Source: Gautieria morchelliformis
Taxonomy: Eukaryota; Basidiomycota; Agaricomycetes; Gomphales; Gomphaceae
NCBI GenBank assembly: GCA_015179125.1
Contig: WHVA01000397.1
Coordinates: 1-64,000 of the forward strand
Direction of reading: 5' to 3'
DNA: 64,000 bases
Below are positions 11,625-22,558 of the stretch, in pieces. The notes under the pieces were generated by a model. That model ran no database searches, was not told the origin of the DNA, and saw only the letters and a program-made list of their open reading frames with translations. The translations under genes and the position numbers were made by a program. Numbering within the stretch: the first letter of the stretch is position 1; each line of letters begins with the position of its first letter.

Positions 11625-12164
11625 TGTTGGGTGCATTTATGCTCCTGCACCAAAATCAAGCCAAATAGATTCCACCATTTGTATTTCTTTTGATTTTGAC
11701 TTGAAACCATGCTGACATTCATTCTATGATTTGTCAAATTTTCCTTTGATTTTTCGAAGCTGTATTTCTACTTCTTTTCATGTTCTGTCCAACCGACCCT
11801 TTGTGGGTGGTTGTGGACAGGTTGCCTTTTTGAGGTGCGGCTGTTCACTAACGCGCTACGTTCTATGGGCGCTTAGAATGGCACACCGTGGCCTCACGGG
11901 CGCTAAAGGGCCGGCTAGTAGTACATGCGCATGAGACACATTTCCCTCCTCTCTCAGTGACAACTAAATTCACTGAGAGAGGCAAGTAAATTAGTCTTGT
12001 TTCTTTTCGATTTGTTGACCTAGAAATCCTATAGAGGATTAATTTCTACGTAGTGTATAATATATTTAGAGTGACAACTAAATTCACTGAGAGAGTGAAT
12101 TAATTTCTAGTCTTCTTTTGAGCACCAAGTCCGAACCTACTGCCTATAATTCCTGTCCTCTACA
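11625..12164 (+). mobile_element. 3' LTR of the copia element (540 bp)
   Basis: Begins TGTTGGGTGCATTTATGC and ends CTCTACA, the same ends as the solo LTR at 12763-13303 and a start related to that of the solo LTR at 24517-24946. It contains a perfect 13-bp hairpin at 11948-11982 and a degenerate second half-copy near 12070-12100. Confidence 0.9.
11948..11982 (+). other. Hairpin in copia LTR
   Basis: CCTCTCTCAGTGA pairs perfectly with TCACTGAGAGAGG across a 9-base loop. Equivalent hairpins occur at 24634-24667 (13 bp, 8-base loop) and 12954-12983 (11 bp, CCTCCTCAGTG with CACTGAGGAGG). The stem is kept while its sequence changes. Confidence 0.8.
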
Positions 12165-12594
12165 GGTGCCCCCACAGTATACCATCCACAGGGCGATGGA
12201 CAGATGGAACAGGTCAATCAGGAGCTAGAGCAATATCTCCACCTCTTCATCAATGAGAGGCAGGATTATGGGGAGGAGCTACTTCTTGTGGCGGAATTCC
12301 AATACAACAACCATGTACATTCTGCCACACAGAAGACTCCCTTCATGCTCAAGTCCGGACAACACCTGCGGATGGGCTTCAAGCCACACCAGGCAGAGTC
12401 CCTACTGGAGACAGTCAATGAGTTCCAAGACCGCATGGACTCAACCCTTTCAGAAGCCAAGTCTGCCTTGCAAAGGCCAAAGACGACATGGCAAGGTACT
12501 ACAACCAACTGAAGTGGAACTGGAAGTGGAGTTAGAAATGGAGTCGGAACCTGGCATGGAGTCGGAACTGGAAAACAGGGTGTCCCCTGACAGC
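12165..12594 (+). pseudogene. Gypsy integrase fragment plus LTR-A-like tail
   Basis: Codes for the end of a Ty3/gypsy integrase closely related to family A (QELEQYLHLFINERQDY, AEFQYNNHVHSATQKTPFML, VNEFQDRMDSTLSEAKSAL) on the plus strand, opposite to all other family-A copies here. At about 12510 it jumps directly to the Glu-rich end of an LTR-A-like sequence finishing GTGTCCCCTGACA. The chromodomain and most of the LTR are missing, so it is an internally deleted remnant. Confidence 0.8.
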
Positions 12595-13915
12595 TAGAAA
12601 TGTGTGAATCCAGAGTGCTTCCTTTGCAGTGTGTGAGTTACTGCAATGTACTCTGCTTTGGCTGTTGACAGTGCAACAATTGGTTGCTTCTTCAAGCTCC
12701 AAGAGACAGCCCTGCCACCTATAGTGAAAATGTACCCCAATATGGAATGTTGGTGTTCCTGTTGTAGAAACTCGGTTTGGGAAAGTAGGAAGTTATATGC
12801 CAGATATGAATGATGGGACTTGCAGGAGATTAATAAACTATTTAATGTTCTCCTCAGTGATAGTCAACACTAGTGATATAAAGGAAAGCTACCTATTTAA
12901 TATTCAACATGTGTTTTTCAGTTAAATATTATGAAAGTACACTATTAAACTCACCTCCTCAGTGATTGTCAACACTGAGGAGGGGAGGCTGGGCATGGGC
13001 TTGTTTCACTCCCATATACCAAGTTCCGGCCTTAAGTGCACTTCAGGCAATGGTGGGACAGGCTAAGTGCCCATAGAACGTAACACGTTAGTGAACAGCT
13101 GCAGCTCAAAAAGGAAACTTGTCCACAACCACCCACAAATGGTTTGTTGGACAGAACATGAAAAGGAGTAGTAATACAGCCTCGAAAAAAATCAAGGAAA
13201 ATTGTAAAAGGCATAGAATGAATGTCAGCATAGTTTCAGGTCAAAATCGAAAGAAAGAACAGAAATGTTAGGTTTGAAGTCTGGTGCACATATGCACCCA
13301 ACACCTGTGATGCCCAATCTGCGTCAAATAGGCCTCCAGGCCTAGGTGCAATCTGCCAATGATGAGGCACATACCCCTGGTGCCTTCAGGTAATGGAATA
13401 CCCGCTGGATGGCCTCCCAGTGTGACCTGGCTGGGTTCTGCATGAACTGTGCCAGGAACGACACGGCGAGTGAAATCTCAGGGTGCATGCCTAGGGCCAC
13501 ATACATCAGGAAGCCGATGGCCTCCCTGTAGGGCACATTGTGCATGTCATCAAATTGGCAAGGGGTAGAGGGGGATTGTGAGAGCGAGAGCCTATGGTGG
13601 GGGTCGAGTGGTGTACTCGGCAGGTTGGCATCCTGTAGATTAAAACACTTGAGGATCTTATCTATGTATGCACGCTGTGACAGTAAGATCATGTGTAGCT
13701 AACGGTTCCACTTTACCTCTATCCCAAGTAGCCAACTTAGGTCCCCAAGATCTTTGATCTTGAGGACTGTGCGCAGCTCATCCTTAAATGTGCGGATTGC
13801 ATCATTCGAGTTACCAGCCATGGTGAGGTCATTGACATCAACTGCGATGATAAGTGAATCCTGACCAGTGTACCTGTGGAACACTGGATGTTCGGCCTCG
13901 CAGTGAGTGAGGTTG
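12595..13915 (-). pseudogene. Copia RT/RNase H fragment split by a solo LTR
   Basis: Minus-strand reading. The RT part at 13342-13884 carries DVNDLTMAGNSNDAIRTF (VDDL changed to VNDL), LKIKDLGDLSWLLGIEV, RAYIDKILKCFNLQDA and YREAIGFLMYVALGMHPEIS. The RNase H part at 12595-12757 carries AVSWSLKKQPIVALS and AEYIAVTHTLQ. The two halves are separated by the solo LTR 12763-13303; removing it rejoins DWAS with the following HQHSI. Its upstream end near 13915 runs directly into minisatellite array A, so the array interrupts or truncates this element. Confidence 0.82.
12763..13303 (-). mobile_element. Solo copia LTR with target-site duplication
   Basis: On the minus strand it runs TGTTGGG...TTTCTACA (541 bp). 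It is flanked by CCTGT at 12758-12762 and 13304-13308, a perfect 5-bp duplication. It belongs to the same LTR family as 11625-12164 but is clearly diverged, and sits inside an older copia RNase H region. Confidence 0.92.
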
Positions 13916-13918
13916 GTG

Positions 13919-14675
13919 CTACCACGTGTGCTATGACGTACGCTACAACGTGGGCTACCACATACGCTAACATATACCCTACCATGTACGCTACCATGTA
14001 TGCTATCATGTATGCTACCACGTATGCTACCATGTACGCTACCATGTACGCTACCACGTACCCTACCATGTACGCTACCACGTACCCTACCACGTGGGCT
14101 ACCACATATGCTACCAGGTACACTACCAGGTACGCTACCACATATGCTACCAGGTACACTACCACATACGCTACCAGGTACACTACCAGGTAAACTACCA
14201 GGTACGCTACCATGTACGTTACCACGTATGCTACCACGTATGCTACCACGTGCACTACCACGTGCACTACCATGTACACTACCACGTACCCTACCAGGTA
14301 CGCTACCACATACGCTACCACGTACACTACCACGTACCCTACCAGGTATGCTACCATGTACACTACCACGGCTACCATGTGTGCTACCATGTCCACTACC
14401 ACGTACGTTACCACGTATGCTACCACGTACGCTACCATGTGCACTACCACGTGCACTACCATGTACACTACCACGTACACTACCACGTACACTACCAGGT
14501 ACGCTACCATATACGCTACCAGGTACGCTACTGCTACCACATACACTACCAGGGCTACCACGTATGCTACCAGGTATGCTACCAGGTACGCTACCAGGTA
14601 CGCTACCATGTACACTACCACGTCCACTACCACATACGCTACCAGGTACGCTACCACGTGCGCTCCCACATACGC
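13919..14675 (+). repeat. 12-bp minisatellite array A1 (CTACCA type)
   Basis: About sixty tandem units of 12 bp, consensus CTACCA followed by a variable hexamer (CGTACG, TGTACA, GGTACG, CATACA, CGTGCA and others). Occasional units are 9 bp (CTACCACGG, CTACCAGGG) or 6 bp. With a period divisible by three and no in-phase stop, all three plus frames and two minus frames are open, producing spurious proteins of LPxT, YHVx or VAYV repeats. Confidence 0.95.
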
Positions 14676-15177
14676 TACCCCCACTAACACGTGCACTACC
14701 ACATACACTACCATGTACACTACCACGTACACTACCCTGTATGCTACCCTATACACTACCCTGTACGCTACCCTATGCGCTACCCTGTACACTACATGTG
14801 CACTACCCCATACACTACCCTGTGTGCCACCCTGTGCACTACCCTTTACGCTACCCCCTATGCGGTATGCTATCCTGTGAGCTGCCCTGTACGCTACCCC
14901 ATATACTACCATGTGTGTTACCCTGTGTGCTACCCTGCACACTTCCCTGTGCACTACCCCCTACACTACCATGTGCATTAACCCATATACTACCCTATGC
15001 GCTAAGCGGTACACTACCCTGTGAGCTACCCTGTACACTACACTATAATGTAACCTGTAGGCTACCCGGTACACTACGCTGTGGGCTACCCTGTATGCTA
15101 CCCCATATGCTACCCGCTATGTTACCCTGTACACTACCCTGTGCACTACCCTGTATGCTAGCCAGTATGCTACCAGG
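14676..15177 (+). repeat. 12-bp minisatellite array A2 (CTACCC type)
   Basis: The core changes from CTACCA to CTACCC followed by TGTACA, CATACA, TATGCG and similar. Irregular marker segments such as CCCCCTATGCGGTATGCTAT and ACTATAATGTAACC recur in arrays C and G, so this subtype has a longer higher-order repeat absent from the CTACCA arrays. Confidence 0.92.
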
Positions 15178-15321
15178 TGGGGTCTGCAGCATCAGACACT
15201 CCCTAGCATCGACGAAGCTCAACCACTGGTCAGTCAAGCCAAATAGGTTGAGGAGTCTCGACCTGAGGGGTGACATGACCGCTTTGACTAAGGGTGTGAG
15301 GGCCTTCAGCCACATCCAATA
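15178..15321 (-). pseudogene. Fragment of gypsy-B accessory ORF
   Basis: Minus-strand translation (KALTPLVKAVMSPLRSRLL, LFGLTDQWLSFVDARECL) aligns with residues of the accessory ORF at about 44830-44980 (KALAPQVKGVASPLRARLL, LFGSTDQWSSLVDSREVL). It sits exactly between array A2 and array B. A mirror-image copy is at 31738-31887. Confidence 0.85.
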
Positions 15322-15338
15322 TGTGGTTGTAACAATGT

Positions 15339-16393
15339 GGTAGCATACATGGTAGCGTACATGGTAGCACACAGGATAGTGTACGTCGTAGCGTAGGACA
15401 GGGTAGTGCATGGGGTAGTGTATGATCAAGTGACGTGGTTGTTGGTCAAGTGACATGGTTGTAACAACATGGTAGCATACCTGGTAGTGCACGTGGTAGT
15501 GGTGGTAGCGTACGTAGTAGCACACGTGGTAGTGTACCTGGTAGTGTACCTGGTAGCGCACGTGGTAGGGTACCTGGTAGTGTACGTGGTAGCGGTGGTA
15601 GCATACATGGTAGTGGACATGGTAGCGTACCTGGCAGTGCAGTGGTAGCGGGGGTAGTGTACGTGGTAGCATACCTGGTAGCGGTGGTAGCGTACGTGGT
15701 AGCACACGTGGTAGCGTACGTGGTAGTGCATGTGGTAGCGTACCTGGTAGCGTACCTAGTAGCACAGGTGGTAGCGTACGTGGTAGCGCACGTGGTAGGG
15801 TACCTGGTAGCACACGTGGTAGCGTACGTGGTAGTGCACGTGGTAACGGTGGTAGCGTACATGGTAGCGTACCTGGTAGCATACGTGGTAGCTCACGTGG
15901 TAGCGTACGTGGTAGCCCATGTGGTAGAGTACATGGTAGCATACATGGTAGCATACATGGTAGTGGACGTGGTAGCGTACCTGGCAGTGCACGTGGTAGC
16001 GGTGGTAGTGTACCTGGTAGTGGACGTGCTAGTGTATGCGGCAGCGTACGTGGTAGTGTACGTGGTAGTGGACGTGGTAGCGGTGGTAGCGTACCTGGTA
16101 GCGTACGTGGTAGCCCATGTGGTAGAGTAAATGGTAGCGTACATGGTAGCATACATGGTAGTGCACGTGGTAGCGTACCTGGCAGTGCACATGGTAGCGG
16201 TGGTAGCTAACCTGGTAGTGTACATGGTAGCACACGTGGTAGCGGTGGTAGCGTACCTGGTAGTGTACCTGGTAGTGTACCTGGTAGGGTACATGGTAGG
16301 GTACATGGTAGTGTACGTGGTAGTGTATGTGGTAGCGTACGTGGTAGCATATGTGGTAGCGTACCTGGTAGTGTACGTGGTAGCGGTGGTAGC
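15339..16393 (-). repeat. 12-bp minisatellite array B (inverted, CTACCA type)
   Basis: The same 12-bp unit read on the minus strand (TGGTAG on the plus strand). The first 130 bp are irregular and include a short spacer with GGTCAAGTGACATGGTTGTA that is also present in the other arm near 31591-31613. It ends at the 42-bp boundary sequence. Confidence 0.95.
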
Positions 16394-16435
16394 TATGACG
16401 GTCGGTTTTCACAAAAAGTCTTGACCCCACGCGCC
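16394..16435 (+). other. 42-bp array boundary sequence (copy 1)
   Basis: Starts TATGACGGTCGG, then TTTTCACAAAAAGTC, then TTGACCCCACGCGCC. The same 42-bp segment occurs at 28887-28928 (reverse orientation, one difference in the part compared) and 22517-22558 (a few differences), each time directly touching a CTACC array. Confidence 0.9.
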
Positions 16436-16628
16436 ATTTAAGGTATTTCACTGCTTGCGCGGTACTGAATAATATCCAAGTTGCGCGCTCACAACAGCAA
16501 ATTTACTTTTGTACATGATACCTCAATATATCTCGCGCGCAATATTGTTTGAGTACTAGTTCATTGAATTATCAAGACGTTAGTGGTGCTAGGATTTAGC
16601 AAGAAACACCGGCTCATCACAGTCAAGT

Positions 16629-17506
16629 TCAGTTGACTCTAACCACAGTTCCCTCGAGAGCCTTAACCTTCTTAAGGGTTGCCGCCTTTATATCGTCCTC
16701 CATCTCGAACACGCGTTGCTCCTTAAGGGTTTCAATCCCTCGCAACCAACATTCCATCGTAACACCCGTGACAGCAGTCTTTTCCAGTTTGAGAAGGGTG
16801 TCTTGCGGTGAGCTCAGGAAATCCGGATGGAGGTAATGGCGAGCTAATCCATACCACCAGGCAGTCTCCCAGTTACACTGGCAGGTGGCTGACTGCTTCA
16901 CGCAGGCAACGTCATGAGGTCGTAGTTTCAGCGGGTTGTATGCCACAAGGAGTCGGTGATGACGAATAGCAGCCTGTGTCGTCATAATAAGCATCATGCT
17001 GTGTTGTCCGAGTAGCATCGAATCATCGGTAGTAAAGGTTTGGGGCGGTGTATCCATTAGATCTTTGAAGGCCGGCTCAATCCAGTCAGGAATCCTGTAA
17101 CTAATGGCTAAAGATAGCCGATGCGAAGCTGTCAGACCGCTGTCCTTTAATTCTTGGATTGCAAAGTGCCGTGCGGTGTCCCATTGGAGGAACAAAGCCA
17201 GCTCTACTATGTCGGTGAGCGCTGACACATCAAGAACTGTCGAATCAACACTACATTTGTTGGTTAGACACAGTATTCAAGAATAGAAATTGACTAGAGC
17301 ACTCACCGATGAAACCATATTAGGAGATTGTCTAATTTCCTCACGGTAAATACAGTTCCAATCTTTATTGGCCGCTCATCACTATCCCCTTCCTGGACTG
17401 ACTCATCGCTGCCGCTAGCAGCGGCTGGCATTGTGATCATATCTCTTAGTATGATAGAATGAGGTTCAAGAAGGGACATATGGAGTTTATAAAGTGTATT
17501 ATCAAC
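16629..17506 (-). pseudogene. BTB/POZ-domain gene, copy lacking exon 1
   Basis: Exon 3 (16629-17250) and exon 2 (17307-17506) are present with an intact intron between them and encode the same sequence as the gene at 27703-28693. Exon 1, which supplies the first strand of the BTB fold (ERFYWHDRSTIFL), is missing because the duplication ends at the exon 1/intron 1 border near 17556; upstream is AT-rich low-complexity DNA. An ATG inside exon 2 could start a shortened product without the N-terminal BTB strands. The complete frame identity with the other copy means the duplication is recent or maintained by gene conversion. Confidence 0.85.
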
Positions 17507-17574
17507 CTAGAAGGATAGTGGTTAGCTGGATGGAATATATAACTTTAAATGCATACACTGGAGGCATAGTAAGG

Positions 17575-18125
17575 TTTTTTGGTCCAAAAAACTGTGAAAA
17601 AACTTTGAAGATTCTCCAAATTTTTTGAGTGTTTTTTATATAAAAAACACTTTAAAAAAATCTTGAGGTTTTTAAGAATTTCTCAATCCCAAACAAGTGT
17701 GATAAACCTGTAAAAAAAAGTTCAAAAAACTTTAAAAAAACACAAAAAAATTCAAAGTTTCTTGAGACTTTTATGAATCAAGAAACTCTGTGAAAAATTT
17801 TGATTTTTTTCAAGATTTTTTGGGATAAGAAATCTTGAAAATATTGTAATAAAAGTAGCCAAAAACTTTGAAAAAATTTAAAGTTTTGATTAGGGTTTTT
17901 TTGGGTATGAAAATCCTTGAGAAACTGAGGTTTTCCAAAGGTAAAAATTCTAATGAAATTTACGGTTTTTTTTAGAATTTTTTGAGCAAGAAAATCAGGA
18001 AAATATTGTAAAAATAAATTTCAGAAAATTGTAAAGAAATTTAAAGTTTTTTTCAAGGTTTTTTAAGGGTTATTTAAGGGTTTCTTTGTGAAAAATATCC
18101 TTGAAAAATATCAAGCTTTGGTTAT
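17575..18125. repeat. AT-rich low-complexity block
   Basis: About 550 bp dominated by short A and T runs in forms such as CAAAAAACTTTGAAAAAA and GGTTTTTTTGGG, with no coding potential. It replaces the expected exon 1 region next to the truncated BTB copy. Confidence 0.85.
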
Positions 18126-18189
18126 TAGGGGGTTTCTTGGCTCATCTAATTACACCTTGGCTACCCAGACTGCCCCCAAGTGGCTGGGA

Positions 18190-18625
18190 CCGCTATATCT
18201 GCCCTTTCGCTATGTGCTGACTAAGCTCTCCGAGGCGCGTCCGGCACTGATGGATGGTGGTCACGTGACCGCGTCGATGGAGAAATGGTCTCGATCTAGA
18301 GGACAGCTGTCTCAAAAGGCTTTGCTTTTGAGATATTTAGAGTAGACAATAATAGTAGACTCCCAATGAAGATTTGGAGAAAACTATTGAGATTTAAGTT
18401 CTGTAGCTATCAAACAAGACTACAGATACTTCAGGGGGTGAAACAGTAAATTCTGGATAATCGGTTCATACATTTGTGGGGGCTACTTATACTATAATAG
18501 TGATAACTACCAGTGTTCAGGATAATGGGTAAATGGGTCGAAAAACAATGTGTAACTAACGGGGTGACTATTTGTACCCATAAAGTTGGGGATAATGACA
18601 GGGGTGTTAGGCTTTGGAATAGAGT
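18190..18625. repeat. Dispersed repeat D, copy 1 (LTR-like)
   Basis: Matches 32218-32621 over most of its length with moderate divergence. Shared landmarks are GAGGCGCGTCCGGCACTGATG, TGTAGCTATCAAACAAGACT, CAGGGGGT and a TATA-like CTACTTATACTATAAT. Copy 2 is cut by a family-A LTR. The composition suggests an LTR of an unidentified element, but the ends could not be fixed. Confidence 0.7.
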
Positions 18626-18923
18626 CTTGTACCTACTATACAAAGTTCCTGTCTACATGGTGTCAAGATAGTAATCAGCTGGTCATGTGATGGAGCTCAA
18701 TAGAAAATAGAAATTAAGTTTCTCTCGTGTAGCATAAATGCTACTATTGGTGATTGGGCCACTGTCTCTGTATGGGACAGCTGATTGAGCATATGTGCTT
18801 GGAATGGTGTTCTGTCGTCATTCTGCAACGTCCGATGCTCTTGTGCAGTCTGTACTCCTCTGCGGCGTTTGGTGCCTGCATCTCCTTGGTGCTTTGCACC
18901 ACCGGCCAGTACAATACCATGGA
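18626..18923. other. Unassigned sequence before array C
   Basis: No recognisable gene or repeat. Open frames starting here on the plus strand become long only because they continue into the stop-poor array C. Confidence 0.4.
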
Positions 18924-19771
18924 TGCTACCCTGTATGTTAACCAGTACACTACCCTGTGCCCTACCATGTATGCTAGCTGTAAGCAACCCTGTATGCAAC
19001 CCTGTAATGTACCCTGTGGGCTACCCCATATGCTACCCTGTACACTACCTTGTTTGCTACACCATATACACCATACACTGCTATGGTGTACGCTACGCGG
19101 TGAGCTACTCTGTACGCTACCCTATAACATACTCTGTGTGCTACCCCATACACTACCATGTCCAACACCTGGTGCAGTAACCTGTGCACTATCCGGTGGA
19201 CAACCCCTGTATGCTTGCCAGTATGCCACCCTGTGTTCTACCCTGTGCACTACCATGTGCACTACCCCATACACTACCCTTTACACTACCCCCTATGCGG
19301 TATGCTATCCTGTGAGCTACCCTGTACGCTACCCTATAATGAACCCTGTGGGCTACCCCATACACTACCATGCTACCCCATATGCTACCCTGTACGCTAC
19401 CATGTGCGCTACCCCATACACTACCCTGTCGGCTACGTGGTACACTACCCCATGAGCTACCCTGTACGGTACCCTATAATGTACCCTGTGGGCTACCTCA
19501 TGCACTACCCTGTATGCCACCCTGGATGCTATCATGTGTGCTACCAGACACTACCCTGTGGGCTACCTTGTATGCTACCCCATACGCTACCCCATACGCT
19601 ACCCTGTACACTACCTGGTACACTACCCCATATGCTACCCCATATGCTACCCTGTATGCTACCCTGTACGCTACCCTATGCGCTACCCTGTACACTACCA
19701 TGTGCACTACCCCATACACTACCCTGTCAGCTACACGGTACACTACCCCATGAGCTACCCTGTATGCTACC
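18924..19771 (+). repeat. 12-bp minisatellite array C (CTACCC type)
   Basis: CTACCC-core units with higher-order markers shared with arrays A2 and G, including CCCCCTATGCGGTATGCTAT near 19290 and repeated CCTATAATGTACCCTGTGGG-like segments near 19470. More degenerate at its left end. It ends abruptly at the TGTTAAGG LTR-like sequence. Confidence 0.92.
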
Positions 19772-20221
19772 TGTTAAGGTTGTGTTCGTACCGCAGTTCG
19801 GCTATACTAGGCCAAAACTCGGGTTTTGGGTCGGAAGGCTTGGCTTCAACCTCTTGCATTGCGCCCACTCTATGCTCCGCCCTAATTTCGGGATCAGTCT
19901 TGGCTATAAGCCGAGATACGGGTTTTGATAGCAAGCAAAGGGTCTCAAGTACAATAAGCTAATTTGATATCTGAACTGAGGAGCTCCTGTACATAGACTG
20001 GAGGTCTATATAGTAAAGTAGCATGCAGGATTGCAAAGAGAACATGATCGGATCAACGGTCAGGGGACACAAGGGGCGGACAAATGGGGAACTAGTTAAT
20101 AAGGGAATCAGGGGTGATGGGAAGTGTGAGGGGAAACCCGAAGGAAGTCAAGATATACCCGAGGTTCCTGAACGAGAGCCAAAGCCGAGCTTTGGTCCGG
20201 ATCCGGGAACGGGTCATAACA
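19772..20221 (+). mobile_element. LTR-like sequence TGTTA...TAACA (450 bp)
   Basis: Begins TGTTAAGGTTGTG and ends GGGTCATAACA, giving the inverted ends TGTTA/TAACA. Flanking pentamers CTACC (left) and GTACC (right) agree at four of five bases. It is followed after about 100 bp by a gag-like reading frame, so it may be the 5' LTR of a truncated element rather than a solo LTR. TCTATATAGTAAAGTAGC near 20008 is a possible TATA region. Confidence 0.7.
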
Positions 20222-20320
20222 GTACCTCCCCCTTATGGCCGAACCCATGAGGCCATCAGCGAGATCCTGGAAATTGCCGAGTTGGGGTAGTTACATAAGC
20301 TTTGTTTCGCGTTCTGCTTC

Positions 20321-21285
20321 TTGTCTTCCCCCATCATCATCAACGTCAATGCGGAGCTCGCGCGGGCTGAGCACGAAGCGGCAGGGCGGATGAGGGAATT
20401 GCACGAAAAGCGGCGACTTGTGCAGGAGCGCAAGGCTGCGGTAGAGAAGAAACGGTGGGAGGATGCCGAAAAAGCCGAGGTGGAATGGAAGGCACAGGCT
20501 GAAGCCGCATGGATTGACGAAGAGGCGAAAAATGCCGAAGAGGCATGAAAAGGTGAGGAGGCTTGGGAGGAAGAGAGGCGGGTTTTGAAGGTGAAAGCCG
20601 ACGAGGCTCGGGAACCAAAAGGGCCAGTTTTCAAACGTGAGCGCCAGCGACTGATTGAAATGTTGGAAGCTGAAACAATGTGACAAGCCGATGTGGATCA
20701 GAATATCCACATTGCGTCGCCCGAGCTGTTCGCATTGGATTCAGCCACCGCGCGAGCGCGGATTCTTGATATGAAGCAGCCGAGAGGAATGTGGCCAAGA
20801 GAGAGATGAAAGCCTCAGGCTCTCGGAACAGAAAATGACCGAGGAATCAGACGAGTCGGATGAAGAGGTGAGTCCTTGGGTCAGGGCAGTTTGGGTATTT
20901 TTTGACTTAAGTTTTTTTGGGGTGAACCTTGTGACGCATCCAGGCGTTGCCAGACCCGGTGCCTACGGGGAACAAAGACCACATGTCAGCAGTGCATGGA
21001 CCGGAAGGTCAGGTGCAGCGTCCTGGACGGGAAGCGAAAGCGGAAGGATGAGGACGCGACCGAGGGACCGGGGCCAAAGCAGGCCAAGGTGTCCCCGGTC
21101 AAACCGTCGGGAACCATTCCGAGGGTGGACATCCGTGCAGGCCCATCGGGGGCCAGGAGTAAGGGCTTAACGCCCGACGGGTTTTTGGGAGCGGAGGTCT
21201 CCCGGAAGGTGAGGGGTCTGTTGACTCGGCAGGTCGAGCAACTTGAATGGAGAAACCACTTGCTACAGGGTGTGTGCCACCAGGT
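20321..21285 (+). pseudogene. Gag-like charged protein, degenerate
   Basis: The plus-strand frame opens at a TTG codon (SSPIIINVNAELARAEHEAA) and is rich in Ala, Glu, Lys and Arg, predicting a long helix or coiled coil (EKKRWEDAEKAEVEWKAQAE). TGA codons interrupt it at about 20546 and 20680; both would be CGA before a C-to-T change. A probable intron starts at GTGAGTCC near 20868. The following exon holds a short cysteine motif (TTCQQCMDRKVRCSVLDG) with a basic tail (KRKRKDEDA), then RGLLTRQVEQLEWRNHLLQ. The sequence then becomes minisatellite array D. Position after an LTR suggests a gag gene, but I do not recognise the family with certainty. Confidence 0.55.
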
Positions 21286-22516
21286 ATGCTACCACGTGCA
21301 CTACCACCGCTACCATGTGCACTACCAGGTACGCTACCACCGCTACCACTTACACTACCACGTACGCTACCACGTGTGCTACCACATACACTGCCATGTA
21401 CGCTACCACATACACTACCAGGTACGCTACCACATACACTACCACGTGTGCTACCATGTACACTACCACGTACGCTACCACATGCGCTACCACGTGTGCT
21501 ACCACGTGTGCTACCATGTGTGCTACCACGTAGGCTACCACATGTGCTATCAGGTACGCTACCAGGTACGCCACCACGTGGGCTACCACGTATGCTACCA
21601 GGTACGCTACCAGGTACGCTACCACATGGGCTACCACGTACACTACCACGTACACTACGACTGCTACCACGTATGCTACCATGTGTGCTACCACATATGC
21701 TACCAGGTACGCTACCATGTACACTACCACTTACACTACCACGTGCACTACCAGGTACACTACCAGGTACACTACCATGTACGCTACCATGTACGCTACC
21801 ATGTATACTACCAGGTACACTACCACCACTACCAGGTACACTACACGTATACTACCAGGTACGCTACCACGTCCACCACCACGTACGCTACCACCGCTAC
21901 CAGGTACGCTACCACATGTGCTACCAGGTACACTACTAGTTACACTACCATGTGTTCTACCATGTACCCTACCATGTACCCTACCACGTGCACTACCACG
22001 TACCCTACCACATACTCTACCACATGTGCTACCACATACACTACCAGGTACACTACCACGTAGGCTACCACGTACACTACCACATACACTACCACGTACG
22101 CTACCACCACTACCACACACTACCATGTACACTACCACTTACACTACCACGTGCGCTACCATGTACACTACCAGGTACGCTACCACGTGGGCTACCACGT
22201 ACACTACCATGTACGCTACCACTGCTACCACGTATCCTACCACGTGTCCTACCACATATGCTACCAGGTACGCTACCACATGTGCTACCATGTACACTAC
22301 CACTTACACTACCACGTGCGCTACCACATACACTACCAGGTATGCTACCATGAACGCTACCACGTACACTACTACCACGTGGCTACCACGTATGCTACCA
22401 CGTACGCTACCAGGTACGCTACCATGTTTGCTACCACGTACACTACCACGTACACTACCACGCACACTACCACGTACGCTACCACCGCTACCATGTGTGT
22501 TACCACGTACGCTACC
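21263..22516 (+). repeat. 12-bp minisatellite array D (CTACCA type)
   Basis: About one hundred CTACCA units with the same hexamer variants as arrays A1, B, E and F, including 9-bp units CTACCACCG and CTACCACCA. An 11-bp unit near 21841 shifts the reading frame, confirming the long frames here are by-products. The left end lies in the gag-like pseudogene and the right end touches the 42-bp boundary sequence at 22517. Confidence 0.95.
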
Positions 22517-22558
22517 TATGACGCTCAGTTTGCACAAAAAGTCTCGACCCCAGGCGCC
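22517..22558 (+). other. 42-bp array boundary sequence (copy 3)
   Basis: TATGACGCTCAG, then TTTGCACAAAAAGTC, then TCGACCCCAGGCGCC. Here the adjoining array is in CTACC orientation on its left, whereas in the two BTB-linked copies the array is in the opposite orientation relative to this sequence. Confidence 0.9.

Larger units (their letters stand above)
16394..17556 (-). repeat. Left BTB arm of the long inverted duplication
   Basis: This segment is the reverse complement of 27766-28928 with very few differences; the 199-residue last exon is identical at every residue. The match stops at the 5' splice site of intron 1 of the BTB gene. Together with the flanking arrays and accessory-ORF fragments it forms one arm of a larger mirrored structure (13.9-17.6 kb and 27.8-32.1 kb). 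Confidence 0.93.

Noticed and set aside
14000-15343. 447-codon plus-strand frame of LPxT repeats (sortase-like motif) and similar long frames in all arrays
   Set aside because: They follow from a 12-bp satellite without stops; several frames are open at once, and the register breaks at 11-bp units. LPxT resemblance is coincidental.
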